Of a DNA stretch of 64,000 bases, positions 36,756-44,447 are shown one piece after another. Made by a program: the position numbers and the translations under genes. Under the pieces are notes generated by a model, which saw only the letters and a list, made by a program, of their open reading frames with translations, made no database searches and was not told the DNA's origin. The stretch covers positions 248,001 to 312,000 of the forward strand of contig NZ_MTQP01000062.1 of assembly GCF_001984175.1 (NCBI RefSeq), in the 5' to 3' direction. Origin of the DNA: Saccharothrix sp. ALI-22-I. Its GTDB lineage: Bacteria; Actinomycetota; Actinomycetes; Mycobacteriales; Pseudonocardiaceae. The first letter of the stretch is position 1. Each line of letters starts with the position of its first letter.

Positions 36756-38213
36756 TCAACTCGCGCCGAGCGCGCGGGCCGCCGCGATCACGTCGACCAG
36801 GCCCGTTCCCTTGTCGTGGCTGGTCGTGTACGAGCCGACGGGCTGGTAGCCGGAGCCGTACTTGTAGGCCGTCGACTTCAACGCCGCCTCGATCTGCGCC
36901 GGCGTCGCGGTCGGATCGGCCTGGAACAGCTGCGCCACGATGCCGGTGATGTGCGGCGCGGCCATCGACGTGCCGCTGATCGTGTTGAACGTGCCGACGT
37001 CGAGCAGGCCGGGGCCGTTCTGCGGCTGGAGCCCGGTGGCGCAGATCGCCAGGTACGGCCGGCACGCCGCGGTGATGTCCTCACCGGGCGCGGAGATGTC
37101 CGGCCACGTCGAGGAGTCCGTCGCCAGGCCGCGCGACGAGTACTCCGACACCGCGCCGTCCCGGGTGCCGGTGCCGAGGTCGTGGTAGGACGCCACGGAC
37201 AGCACACCGGGGGTCGGGTCCTGGCCGGACGGGTTGGACAGGTTCGCGCTGCCGTCGCCGCCGTCGTTGCCGTTCGCCCACACCGTCACGACGCCCTCGG
37301 CCGCCAACGCGCGCTGGAGCTTGACGGTGGTGGAGTTCGGGTCGAACGCGCCGCCGCCGGACGGGCCGTAGGAGTTGTTGATCGCCTTGATCGGCGGGCA
37401 CACCGACGCCGGGACGCCCGCGCCGCACGGTGCCCGGTGGTTCTCCAGCACCCAGTTCAGCGCGGCGTCCGCGCCGATGATGAACAGCACCGCGCCGGTC
37501 GAGATCACCACGGCCTTGGCGCCGGGAGCCGCGCCGCGCACCACCGTGCCGTCGGTCAGCGTGGTGTCGCTGCCGACCGCGATGCCGGTGACGTGCGTGC
37601 CGTGGCCGCCGACCGCCAGCAGGTCGGTGTCCACCGAGGTCGGCACGTCGAGGATGCAGCCGGTGCCGGCGCTCGCTTCGTCCAGGCAGACGCTCTTGAG
37701 GCTGCGGACGATCTTGGTCTGGCCGTTCGGCTGCCGGAACGCCGGGTGCGTCGGATCGACGCCGGAGTCGATCACCGCGACGGTGACGCCGCTGCCGTCC
37801 AGCGCCTGGCCGTTCGCCCCGGTCAGGGTCTGGCGCGCTTCCAGCCCGCGGGTGGCGGTGTGGGAGGTGGAGCCGGTGAACTCGATCGGCCGGTTGGCCT
37901 CGACGTAGGTCACGCCGGCAGCGGCGCGTGCGGCGGTGATCTGGGCTGCGGTGCCGTGGGCGGCGACCACGCCGATGCGGTCGAAGCTGGTGATGCGGTT
38001 CAGGCCGGAGGCGCGCACCGCGCGTTCGGCGGCGGCGAGGTCGGCGCCGTGGACGAACACGGTGCCGACGGAATCGGGCGCGGATTCACCATCGGACAGC
38101 TGACTGGCGAGCAGCGTCGAGACGGGTGCGAGCAGACCGGCCGAGGCGGAAGGGACGACCGCTACGGACAGTGCCAGCGTTCCCGCCGCGAGCAGGGCGG
38201 CTTTGCGCTTCAC
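36756..38213 (-). CDS. Secreted subtilisin-like serine protease (S8)
   Basis: 485 residues from GTG 38213 (GGAGG eight bases upstream). Signal peptide MKRKAALLAAGTLALSVAV. A propeptide-like segment (about 45-110) has the I9-inhibitor pattern VFVHGADLAAAERAV. The catalytic triad is complete: Asp149 in VIDSGVDPTHP, His204 in GGHGTHVTG and Ser in SGTSMAAPH; the oxyanion Asn is in INNSYGPSG. Extracellular, autoprocessed protease with broad peptide specificity expected. Several cysteines may form disulfides. Its role could include maturation of secreted peptides such as the nearby SapB-like product, but proximity alone (about 1 kb beyond the exporters) is weak evidence. Confidence 0.93.
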   Translation of the reverse strand: MKRKAALLAAGTLALSVAVVPSASAGLLAPVSTLLASQLSDGESAPDSVGTVFVHGADLAAAERAVRASGLNRITSFDRIGVVAAHGTAAQITAARAAAGVTYVEANRPIEFTGSTSHTATRGLEARQTLTGANGQALDGSGVTVAVIDSGVDPTHPAFRQPNGQTKIVRSLKSVCLDEASAGTGCILDVPTSVDTDLLAVGGHGTHVTGIAVGSDTTLTDGTVVRGAAPGAKAVVISTGAVLFIIGADAALNWVLENHRAPCGAGVPASVCPPIKAINNSYGPSGGGAFDPNSTTVKLQRALAAEGVVTVWANGNDGGDGSANLSNPSGQDPTPGVLSVASYHDLGTGTRDGAVSEYSSRGLATDSSTWPDISAPGEDITAACRPYLAICATGLQPQNGPGLLDVGTFNTISGTSMAAPHITGIVAQLFQADPTATPAQIEAALKSTAYKYGSGYQPVGSYTTSHDKGTGLVDVIAAARALGAS

Positions 38214-38378
38214 TGACGGACCTCCAATGCAGGGTTGAGCAATCCCACTAACGAGCCACATCCGTTCAGGTGATGGGTGTCACGGAACGTCAACTCCGGT
38301 GATGCGCCCAACCGGCCCAGCCCTCACGGGCGCTACCGTGTCCGACCGTGTGGAACGGTGTGATTCTGTGGTGATCTC

Positions 38379-39626
38379 GTGCGGCTGATCCGACTCGGGA
38401 CCGAACCGTCGCAGGTGGGCGCGGACGTGCGCGCCGCGTTGAGCACGTGGGGCAACGGTGACGCCGTCCTCGGCGGTATCGCGCTGCTCGGGGTCCGGCC
38501 CCCGGACTGCCCGCGTGACCTGGACGCCGTGATCGTGCTGCCGCGCGGTGTGCTCGTCGTCGTCGGCGTGGACCTGCCGGACCCGGCCATGCGGCTGGAG
38601 GCGCCGCTCAACGGCCAGTGGAAGATCGACGGCTGGCCACTGACCAGGACCGACGGCGCGCTGAGCCCGGCCGCCGAGGCGCTGGAGGCCAGCACCGCCG
38701 TCGCCCGCCGCATCCAGGACATGCGCGGCGAGCCGCTGCCGGTCACCACCGTGGTGGCCGTCGGCCCGTACGTCGGCCAGGTCGTGCAGGCGACCGTCGA
38801 CCTCAACCGGGGCGTGCGCGTCCTGCACCCCAAGCCGACGACGCTGCTCGCCGCAGCCCGCGAGCTGGCCACCAGCGACCGGCCCTGCTCGGCCGAGCAC
38901 GCCGCCAAGCTGGTCGCCGTACTGGCGCCGACCGGCGCGCCGCCCTCCCGGCAGGTGCTGATCGCCGAGGGCTTCTCCGACGCGGCGACCGACCTGGCGT
39001 CGGCCAGCACCATGCTGCTGCCGAAGATCAAGGCCGTCCCGACCACCCGCAAGGTGCTGCCCTACGTGGGCGGCGTGGTCGGCTTCATCCTGCTGATCAT
39101 CGCCCTGATCGCGTCGCTGTCGTCGGGCGGCACCGCGGACAGCTCGGCGTCCGCCACCCCGACCTCGCAGCCGACCACGGTCGTCGTGGACGGCCGGAAC
39201 TTCTCGCCGCGCGGCGCGGACCGGACCGACGACTGCGCCGCGCACGCGTTCGGCGACGTGCAGGCTTGGCTGTCCGGACACATGTGCATGCAGCTGCGGC
39301 GGGCCCAGTACGAGACCACTGTGGACGGCCGCAAGGTCGGCGTCGCGATCGCCGAGCTGAGCCTGCCGGACGCCACCCGCGCGAGTGAGTTGAACGTGAT
39401 CGCCTCGACGGCGGGCGCGGGCGGCATCACCGCGCTGGTGAAGGAGGGCAAGGGCTGGCCCGGCGGTCCGGCGTCGTTCGACCGGTCGGCCATCCGGGTG
39501 TCGGTGAAGGGCGCGCAACTGCGGATCACGCAGGTGGTGTGGGCGGAAGGCGAGCAGAACGCGGCCGACCCGAAGCTGGCCCAGATCGCCGAGCAGGCGT
39601 TGCGGCTGCCCGCCGCGCAGCAGTGA
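38379..39626 (+). CDS. Membrane protein with NERD-like cytoplasmic region and external domain
   Basis: 415 residues. The N-terminal ~115 residues (GIALLGVRPPDCPRDLDAVIVLPRGVLVVVGVDL) resemble the start of a NERD nuclease-related fold, but the catalytic acidic/Lys residues are not obvious, so activity is doubtful. One transmembrane helix is at about 227-245 (LPYVGGVVGFILLIIALIA), followed by a Ser/Thr-rich linker and a C-terminal extracytoplasmic domain with two cysteines (DDCAAHAF, GHMCMQL). The GTG start follows GTGATCTC. The family is unnamed to me. Confidence 0.65.
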   Translation: MRLIRLGTEPSQVGADVRAALSTWGNGDAVLGGIALLGVRPPDCPRDLDAVIVLPRGVLVVVGVDLPDPAMRLEAPLNGQWKIDGWPLTRTDGALSPAAEALEASTAVARRIQDMRGEPLPVTTVVAVGPYVGQVVQATVDLNRGVRVLHPKPTTLLAAARELATSDRPCSAEHAAKLVAVLAPTGAPPSRQVLIAEGFSDAATDLASASTMLLPKIKAVPTTRKVLPYVGGVVGFILLIIALIASLSSGGTADSSASATPTSQPTTVVVDGRNFSPRGADRTDDCAAHAFGDVQAWLSGHMCMQLRRAQYETTVDGRKVGVAIAELSLPDATRASELNVIASTAGAGGITALVKEGKGWPGGPASFDRSAIRVSVKGAQLRITQVVWAEGEQNAADPKLAQIAEQALRLPAAQQ

Positions 39627-39636
39627 AAGTGGACCG

Positions 39637-40008
39637 TCAGCGGCCGGAGCGGACCATGCCGATGCCGATCAACCCGAACGCGACGTGCAGCACGATCACC
39701 AGACCGGCCACCGCGCACACCGTTTCGGTGCCCGGTTTGCCCGCGATCGCGCCGAACGAGAACAGCCATCCGCCGAGCGCGATCGCGGCGCCCGGGATCA
39801 TCACCGAATTCGGCACGTGGGCCAGGCAGAGCAACGCGCTGGAACGCGCGCGGAACAACGTGTAGAGCACCACGGGAAGCACCAGGAACCCCGGCAGGTA
39901 CACCGCGGTCGGCGGCCAGGAAGGCCCGCCGGGCAGAAACGTGGTCACGATGACGAACGCGCACCAGAGCACCGCTCCGATCGCGAGAGCCACCGTTCCC
40001 CTGGTCAC
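39637..40008 (-). CDS. Small integral membrane protein (123 aa)
   Basis: Four hydrophobic helices can be traced: VALAIGAVLWCAFVIVTTFL, VYLPGFLVLPVVLYTLF, VMIPGAAIALGGWLFSFG and CAVAGLVIVLHVAFGLIGIG, with short loops. No family or catalytic motif recognised. Convergent with the NERD-like gene, 10 bases apart, and downstream of a hairpin that probably ends the preceding oxidoreductase transcript. Confidence 0.7.
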   Translation of the reverse strand: MTRGTVALAIGAVLWCAFVIVTTFLPGGPSWPPTAVYLPGFLVLPVVLYTLFRARSSALLCLAHVPNSVMIPGAAIALGGWLFSFGAIAGKPGTETVCAVAGLVIVLHVAFGLIGIGMVRSGR

Positions 40009-40090
40009 CGCCGCAGTGTAATGAACTGAAGCCGCACTTTTAGGTTAAGACGCTCTATGGCCGCAGGTCCGGTACGGCACCCGGACGAAG

Positions 40091-40122
40091 GGGTACACGG
40101 CCCGCTGGCCGACCGTGTACCC
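40091..40122 (-). terminator. Terminator after flavin oxidoreductase
   Basis: A perfect 10-bp stem GGGTACACGG/CCGTGTACCC with a 12-base loop, 21 bases beyond the oxidoreductase stop on the minus strand. Confidence 0.75.
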
Positions 40123-40142
40123 AGCGTCAGGGATTCACGGTC

Positions 40143-41519
40143 TCAGAGACCGTAGGCCTCCAACAGCCGCAACCAGACCTCGCTGATGGTCGGGTACGCC
40201 GGCACCGCGTGCCACAACCGGTCCACGGTGACCTCGCCGACGATCGCGATGGTGGCCGCGTGGATCAACTCGGCGACGTCGGGGCCTGCGAACGTGACGC
40301 CGACGAGCGTGCGCTTCTTCTCGTCCACGATCATCCGCGCCTTGCCGCGGTACCCGTCCGCGTGCAGGGACGACCCGGCCACCGCGATGTCCAGGTCGAT
40401 CACCCGGATCTCCAGCCCAGCCTCGCGGGCCTGCGCCTCCGTCCACCCCACCGACGCCACCTCGGGGTCGGTGAAGACGACCTGCGGCACGGCGGTGTGA
40501 TCGGCCGTGGCGACCGGCGCGGTCCACGGTTCGGGGTCGGTGGCGCCGGTGACGATCGCCGTGCCGACCGCCCGTGCGGCGTATTTGCCCTGGTGGGTGA
40601 GCAGCGCGCGGCCCGTGACGTCACCCGCCGCGTACAACCAGTCCACTCCGGACACTCGACCGGTGTCGTCGACCTCCAGCGGCTTGCCCGCCGTGAAGCC
40701 GAACTGCTCCACGCCCAGGTCGAACGTGCCCGGCAGGCGGCCGGTCGCGATCAGCAGGTGCTCGCCGGACACCGAGGTGTCGTCGGACAGCCGCAACGAC
40801 ACCTCGCCGTCCGAGGTGGACACACCGGTCGCTTTCACGCCCGTGACGATCCGGACGCCGTCCTCACGCAGCCCCTCGGCCACCAGGTCGCCCGCGAACG
40901 CCTCGAACTTCGGCAGCGGCCGTTCACCGGAGATCACCAGCGTGACCTTCGAGCCGAGCCGGGCCCACGCCTGGGCCATCTCGACGCCGACCACACCGCC
41001 GCCGAGCACCACCAACGACGTGGGCACCTCCTGCGCCGACGTCGCCTCGCGGGACGTCCAGTACGGCACGTCGGACAACCCCGGCAGCGACGGGATGCGC
41101 GGCACGCTGCCGGTGCACACCACGACCGCCTTCGCGGCGGTCAGCACGCGGCCGTCGACCTCGACCCGGCGCTCCCCCACCAGCCGGCCACGACCGCGGA
41201 ACACGGTCAGCCCGGCGCCCTCGGCCCACTCGACCTGGCCCGAGTCGTCCCAGTCGGAGGTGAAGCTGTTGCGCCGCTTCAACACCTGCACCGGATCCAG
41301 CCGGTCCCCGACCGGCACCCCCGGCACCCGGCGGGCGGCGGCGAGCGCGTGGCCGGGGCGCAGCAACGCCTTGCTCGGCATGCACGCCCAGTACGAGCAC
41401 TCACCGCCGACGCGTTCGGCTTCCACCAGCGCGGTCCGGAGTCCGCCGGCGGCGGTCCGGGCGGCGGCGTTCTCGCCCACCGGGCCACCGCCGATCACGA
41501 TCACGTCGAAGTCGGTCAC
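40143..41519 (-). CDS. FAD-dependent pyridine nucleotide-disulfide oxidoreductase
   Basis: 458 residues of the dihydrolipoamide dehydrogenase/mercuric reductase class I family. FAD motif IGGGPVGENAA near the start, redox-active cysteines in GGECSYWACMPSKALL (Cys about 41 and 46, the CxxxxC pair), NAD-binding GGGVVGVEMA, and the second FAD motif YAAGDVTG. The C-terminal dimer domain with LWHAVPAYPT retains the HxxxE-type position only partly (His then Pro/Tyr), so it is not a clear E3 of the pyruvate complex. May be a dedicated thiol or quinone reductase. GTG 41519 is used; GTG 41537 is also in frame. Downstream of the TetR gene on the same strand. Confidence 0.9.
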   Translation of the reverse strand: MTDFDVIVIGGGPVGENAAARTAAGGLRTALVEAERVGGECSYWACMPSKALLRPGHALAAARRVPGVPVGDRLDPVQVLKRRNSFTSDWDDSGQVEWAEGAGLTVFRGRGRLVGERRVEVDGRVLTAAKAVVVCTGSVPRIPSLPGLSDVPYWTSREATSAQEVPTSLVVLGGGVVGVEMAQAWARLGSKVTLVISGERPLPKFEAFAGDLVAEGLREDGVRIVTGVKATGVSTSDGEVSLRLSDDTSVSGEHLLIATGRLPGTFDLGVEQFGFTAGKPLEVDDTGRVSGVDWLYAAGDVTGRALLTHQGKYAARAVGTAIVTGATDPEPWTAPVATADHTAVPQVVFTDPEVASVGWTEAQAREAGLEIRVIDLDIAVAGSSLHADGYRGKARMIVDEKKRTLVGVTFAGPDVAELIHAATIAIVGEVTVDRLWHAVPAYPTISEVWLRLLEAYGL

Positions 41520-41595
41520 CGGTCCACCCCACACCACCCGGACCGGCGCGGCAAGTCGCCCCCTGGCCGAGAACTGTCAGACCTGGCCAAGAACG

Positions 41596-42240
41596 TCAGA
41601 CCGGGTCGAACACCCCGGCCAACATCTTCAAGATCACGCAGTCGGCGGTGCCCAGCACCACCGGGCGTTCGTCGGGCTCCACTCGTTCGGCCAGCTTGAA
41701 CATCGCATCGGCGATCTGGGCGGCCATCCGGAACGTCAACGTGACCGGCGCGTCCCCGCGCACCGCGAAGCGCCCCAGGAACAGGTCGCGCAACCGTTCG
41801 GCCATCAACTCGTACTGGTCGACGGACGCGTCGAGCCGGTGGCCGTCGAGCAGATCGCTGAACCGCACCCGCCCGAAGCCGGGCAGTTCGACCAGCATCC
41901 GCAGGTAGACGCCGACGACCTGCCGCACCGCCTCCCGCCAGTCCCCGGCGAGTCGACCCTCCGTGAACAGCGTTTCGACCTGGCCCAGGTACTCCTCCAT
42001 GCCGCGCAACGCCAACGCGTGCACAACAGAACGCTTGTCCGGGAAGTATTGGTAGAACGATCCAATTGGCACGCCTGCCAGCTCGACGATCCGGGCTGTG
42101 GTGATGTCGTCGTAGTCGTAGTCGTTGAGCAGCGCCGCGCAGGCATCGACAATCGCGGACACCGTGGCGGCGCCGCGCTGCTGAACGGGCTGACGACGCA
42201 TCACCTTGGCTAAGCGGTTTTCGGCGGGATTTTCTGGCAC
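41596..42240 (-). CDS. TetR-family transcriptional regulator
   Basis: About 214 residues from GTG 42240; ATG 42201 is an alternative. The N-terminal HTH reads ALLNDYDYDDITTARIVELAGVPIGSFYQYFPDKRSVVHAL, a canonical TetR domain. The C-terminal part is a helical ligand-binding domain of unknown specificity. It lies 76 bases upstream of the disulfide oxidoreductase on the same strand, so it likely controls that gene and itself. The upstream gap holds a palindrome ATTCCGGAAT at 42284-42293 that could be the operator. Confidence 0.9.
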   Translation of the reverse strand: MPENPAENRLAKVMRRQPVQQRGAATVSAIVDACAALLNDYDYDDITTARIVELAGVPIGSFYQYFPDKRSVVHALALRGMEEYLGQVETLFTEGRLAGDWREAVRQVVGVYLRMLVELPGFGRVRFSDLLDGHRLDASVDQYELMAERLRDLFLGRFAVRGDAPVTLTFRMAAQIADAMFKLAERVEPDERPVVLGTADCVILKMLAGVFDPV

Positions 42241-42283
42241 GCGCTCATCTTGATGGATACGGACCGGTAAGCCCAAACAGACG

Positions 42284-42293
42284 ATTCCGGAAT
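42284..42293. promoter_or_regulatory. Palindrome upstream of TetR gene
   Basis: ATTCCGGAAT, a perfect 10-bp palindrome 44 bases before the regulator start in a locally A/T-rich gap. Candidate autoregulatory site only. Confidence 0.3.
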
Positions 42294-42383
42294 GTGATGT
42301 GAGGTTCGCTCGACTTTTCCGAGGTGATTGTTGGGGCGCAAAACTATTTACCGGGGTCGACCGGATGGGGAAATCCGACCGCC

Positions 42384-43088
42384 TCACCGTGAACCGCGCT
42401 GCGCCGGGACGGGTTTCAGCACTTCACCGTGCGTGTCAGCGGCCGGGGGCCGTTCGGCGGAAGGGGCGCGGACGATCGGCGTCCCCGCCCTGCGGCGCGG
42501 TGGCCGAGTCACGTAGGGGCCGACCAGCCGGGCGAGCAGCAGACCCGGCGCGACCAGCGGCACCACCGCCGACAGCGCCGCTGCCGTCGCCCCGGCCCGC
42601 GCCACGTCCTTCGGGATCACCGCGATCCGGTCGACCACGAACGCCCGCCGCCCGGTGAGCGACACCAACCCCATCACCGCGAGGAACACCGCGAACGTCA
42701 GCAGCGCCCACCGGACCGCGACGTACCCGACATCCTCGGCCGCCGCCATCACCGCGAGCCAGCCGACCAACGCCGACGCCTGCCGGCGCGCGCTCGTCAT
42801 CGCCCACAGCAGCCCACCGGCCACGGCGAGGAAGCCGGTGCGACCGTCGAACCAGCCGCGGACCGCGTCCAGCCACCCGGTCGGCAGCCCGGCCCAGCGC
42901 AGCGGCAGCACTTCCAGCGGACCAGGCCCGCCGAACACCTGCCCCACCACCCACGCCAGGGACCACACCGACACGACCACCGCGAAGCCGAGCTGCCACC
43001 GCGACCGGTCGACCGCGACCCGGCACAGCCGGACCAGCTCCTGGCGTTTCTCCCTCACACGCTCCAGCGTGCCGGGATGATCAGCCAC
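42384..43088 (-). CDS. Hypothetical multi-pass membrane protein
   Basis: 234 residues with about five hydrophobic helices between residues 30 and 195 (for example LGFAVVVSVWSLAWVVGQVF, FLAVAGGLLWAMTSA, ALLTFAVFLAVMGLVSL and AALSAVVPLVAPGLLLARLVGPY) and a basic, disordered C-terminal tail of about 40 residues. No family recognised. ATG start; same strand as the TetR gene, 143 bases upstream of it. Confidence 0.72.
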   Translation of the reverse strand: MADHPGTLERVREKRQELVRLCRVAVDRSRWQLGFAVVVSVWSLAWVVGQVFGGPGPLEVLPLRWAGLPTGWLDAVRGWFDGRTGFLAVAGGLLWAMTSARRQASALVGWLAVMAAAEDVGYVAVRWALLTFAVFLAVMGLVSLTGRRAFVVDRIAVIPKDVARAGATAAALSAVVPLVAPGLLLARLVGPYVTRPPRRRAGTPIVRAPSAERPPAADTHGEVLKPVPAQRGSR

Positions 43089-43343
43089 CGCCGACGGGTT
43101 TCACCCACGTGCCCGGCGAGAGCCGCTCATCCGGTGGTCCAGTCCTCACCCGCCGTATTGCCCGACGCGGCCCAGCGGAGCTTCGCAGATCCCGCCGGGT
43201 GTCCTGTTCGGTGAATCTTGCGGGGTTCCCACCTGGCTTGCGGGGGTGCCGGCGGGATCACGTGGTGGAGGTGGAGACCGGACTCGTCCCGGGAGCACCC
43301 TCGGGCGCGCCGCCGCGCACGGGGTTCGCCCCGGCGACGCGAC

Positions 43344-44048
43344 TCAGTCCGCCGGCGCCGGCGCGGGGCGAGGCTGGTCCGGCGGCACCTCCGCCGCAGT
43401 GCGCCACCAGCGGCGCGACGCCAGCGCGGCCAGCACGGCGCCGGCCGCGTTGACCAGTACGTCATCCACCGACGACACCCGGTCCAACTGGAAGACGTAC
43501 TGTGCGGTTTCGACCAGGACCGAGCAGCCTGCCCCGAGCGCCAAAAGCCGCGGCACGGACGCCAGCGCCGCGAACCGCATCGGAGCGAAGAACCCCAGCG
43601 CCGCGAAGATCAGCAGGTTGCCGACGATCCCGAGCGGCCCCATCGTGACCAGGTCCCGCAGCGGGACCAGACTCACCCGGCCGGGGACGATGCCGGCCCC
43701 GGAGCCGGGCATCAAGGTCAGCCACACCAACGGCACCGTCCCGTAGACCATGCCCACCTCGGCCAGCGACATCCGCCACGCCGATGTGACGCCGGCGGCA
43801 CGCCGACGGCGCGCCAGCGCCCACACCACCAGAGCGGCCAACGGCAGACCGACCAGCATCATGAGCACCACACCGTTCATGGTGTCGAAGCAGCCGTGCC
43901 ACCGTCCGGCCATGCACCTCGGAGCGGACATCAGGAGCGGCCGCCGCACGGCGAACACCGCGCTCGCCAGGCCGAGGATCGCCAGGCTGACGAGCACGAT
44001 CCTGCGCGTGCGGCGGGGCGGTGCTAACGGGGATGGGCTGTGGTTCAC
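43344..44048 (-). CDS. VanZ-family membrane protein
   Basis: 234 residues. After an N-terminal helix the VanZ-type core is visible: VSLVPLRDLVT, IVGNLLIFAALGFFAPMRF, and LALGAGCSVLVETAQYVFQLDRVSSVDDVLVNAAGAVLA, the last containing the family's E-Q-D-D motif. VanZ relatives give low-level glycopeptide or lipoglycopeptide tolerance or have housekeeping envelope roles. No vancomycin genes are nearby. Divergent from the small 48-codon gene with 29 bases between starts. Confidence 0.88.
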   Translation of the reverse strand: MNHSPSPLAPPRRTRRIVLVSLAILGLASAVFAVRRPLLMSAPRCMAGRWHGCFDTMNGVVLMMLVGLPLAALVVWALARRRRAAGVTSAWRMSLAEVGMVYGTVPLVWLTLMPGSGAGIVPGRVSLVPLRDLVTMGPLGIVGNLLIFAALGFFAPMRFAALASVPRLLALGAGCSVLVETAQYVFQLDRVSSVDDVLVNAAGAVLAALASRRWWRTAAEVPPDQPRPAPAPAD

Positions 44049-44077
44049 GCCCCCATTGGAGACGGAGGGCTGTTGCA

Positions 44078-44224
44078 GTGGCGTATCCAGTTTTGGATAC
44101 GTCCGCGATACACGGAATCGCGCGCAGGCTGCTACCGGCGTTACCGGCGGCGTTGTCGATCACCTGGACCACCGCCTGGACCACCGCGGGCACGGCGAAC
44201 GCCGAGCCGATCACCGAGTTGTAG
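44078..44224 (+). CDS. Small 48-residue peptide gene
   Basis: GTG 44078 with GGAGGG eight bases upstream; 48 residues; strong terminator 31 bases past the stop. The peptide is hydrophobic to amphipathic (IHGIARRLLPALPAALSITW then TTAWTTAGTANAEPITEL), has no cysteine and no recognised leader. An 8-bp perfect hairpin, CGTATCCA/TGGATACG (44082-44101), occupies codons 2-8 right after the start codon and could block translation. Own Shine-Dalgarno and terminator suggest a real monocistronic gene; function unknown. A RiPP precursor or membrane-active peptide are possible but unsupported alternatives. Confidence 0.55.
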   Translation: MAYPVLDTSAIHGIARRLLPALPAALSITWTTAWTTAGTANAEPITEL

Positions 44225-44255
44225 GCCGGTCGCGGGCACCGCAGGAGGTCCGAAC

Positions 44256-44286
44256 GCCGCCGTCGAGCAGTCGCTCGGCGGCGGCT
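44256..44286 (+). terminator. Terminator after small peptide gene
   Basis: A 12-bp stem (GCCGCCGTCGAG with CTCGGCGGCGGC, one G-U pair) and six-base loop, followed by TTTCG. Confidence 0.75.
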
Positions 44287-44447
44287 TTCGCACGTCACGG
44301 GGCAGGGCGGGCGGGCGCGTAGTTGTTGGCGCACCACGGCGAAGAGGCGTGTAGTAGATTAGACGTTCTGCGCAGGACGGGCGCAGAGAACTATCAGCCG
44401 CAATGCAACACAGGCTGATAAACCACGCTATCCAGAAATGAGGCACG

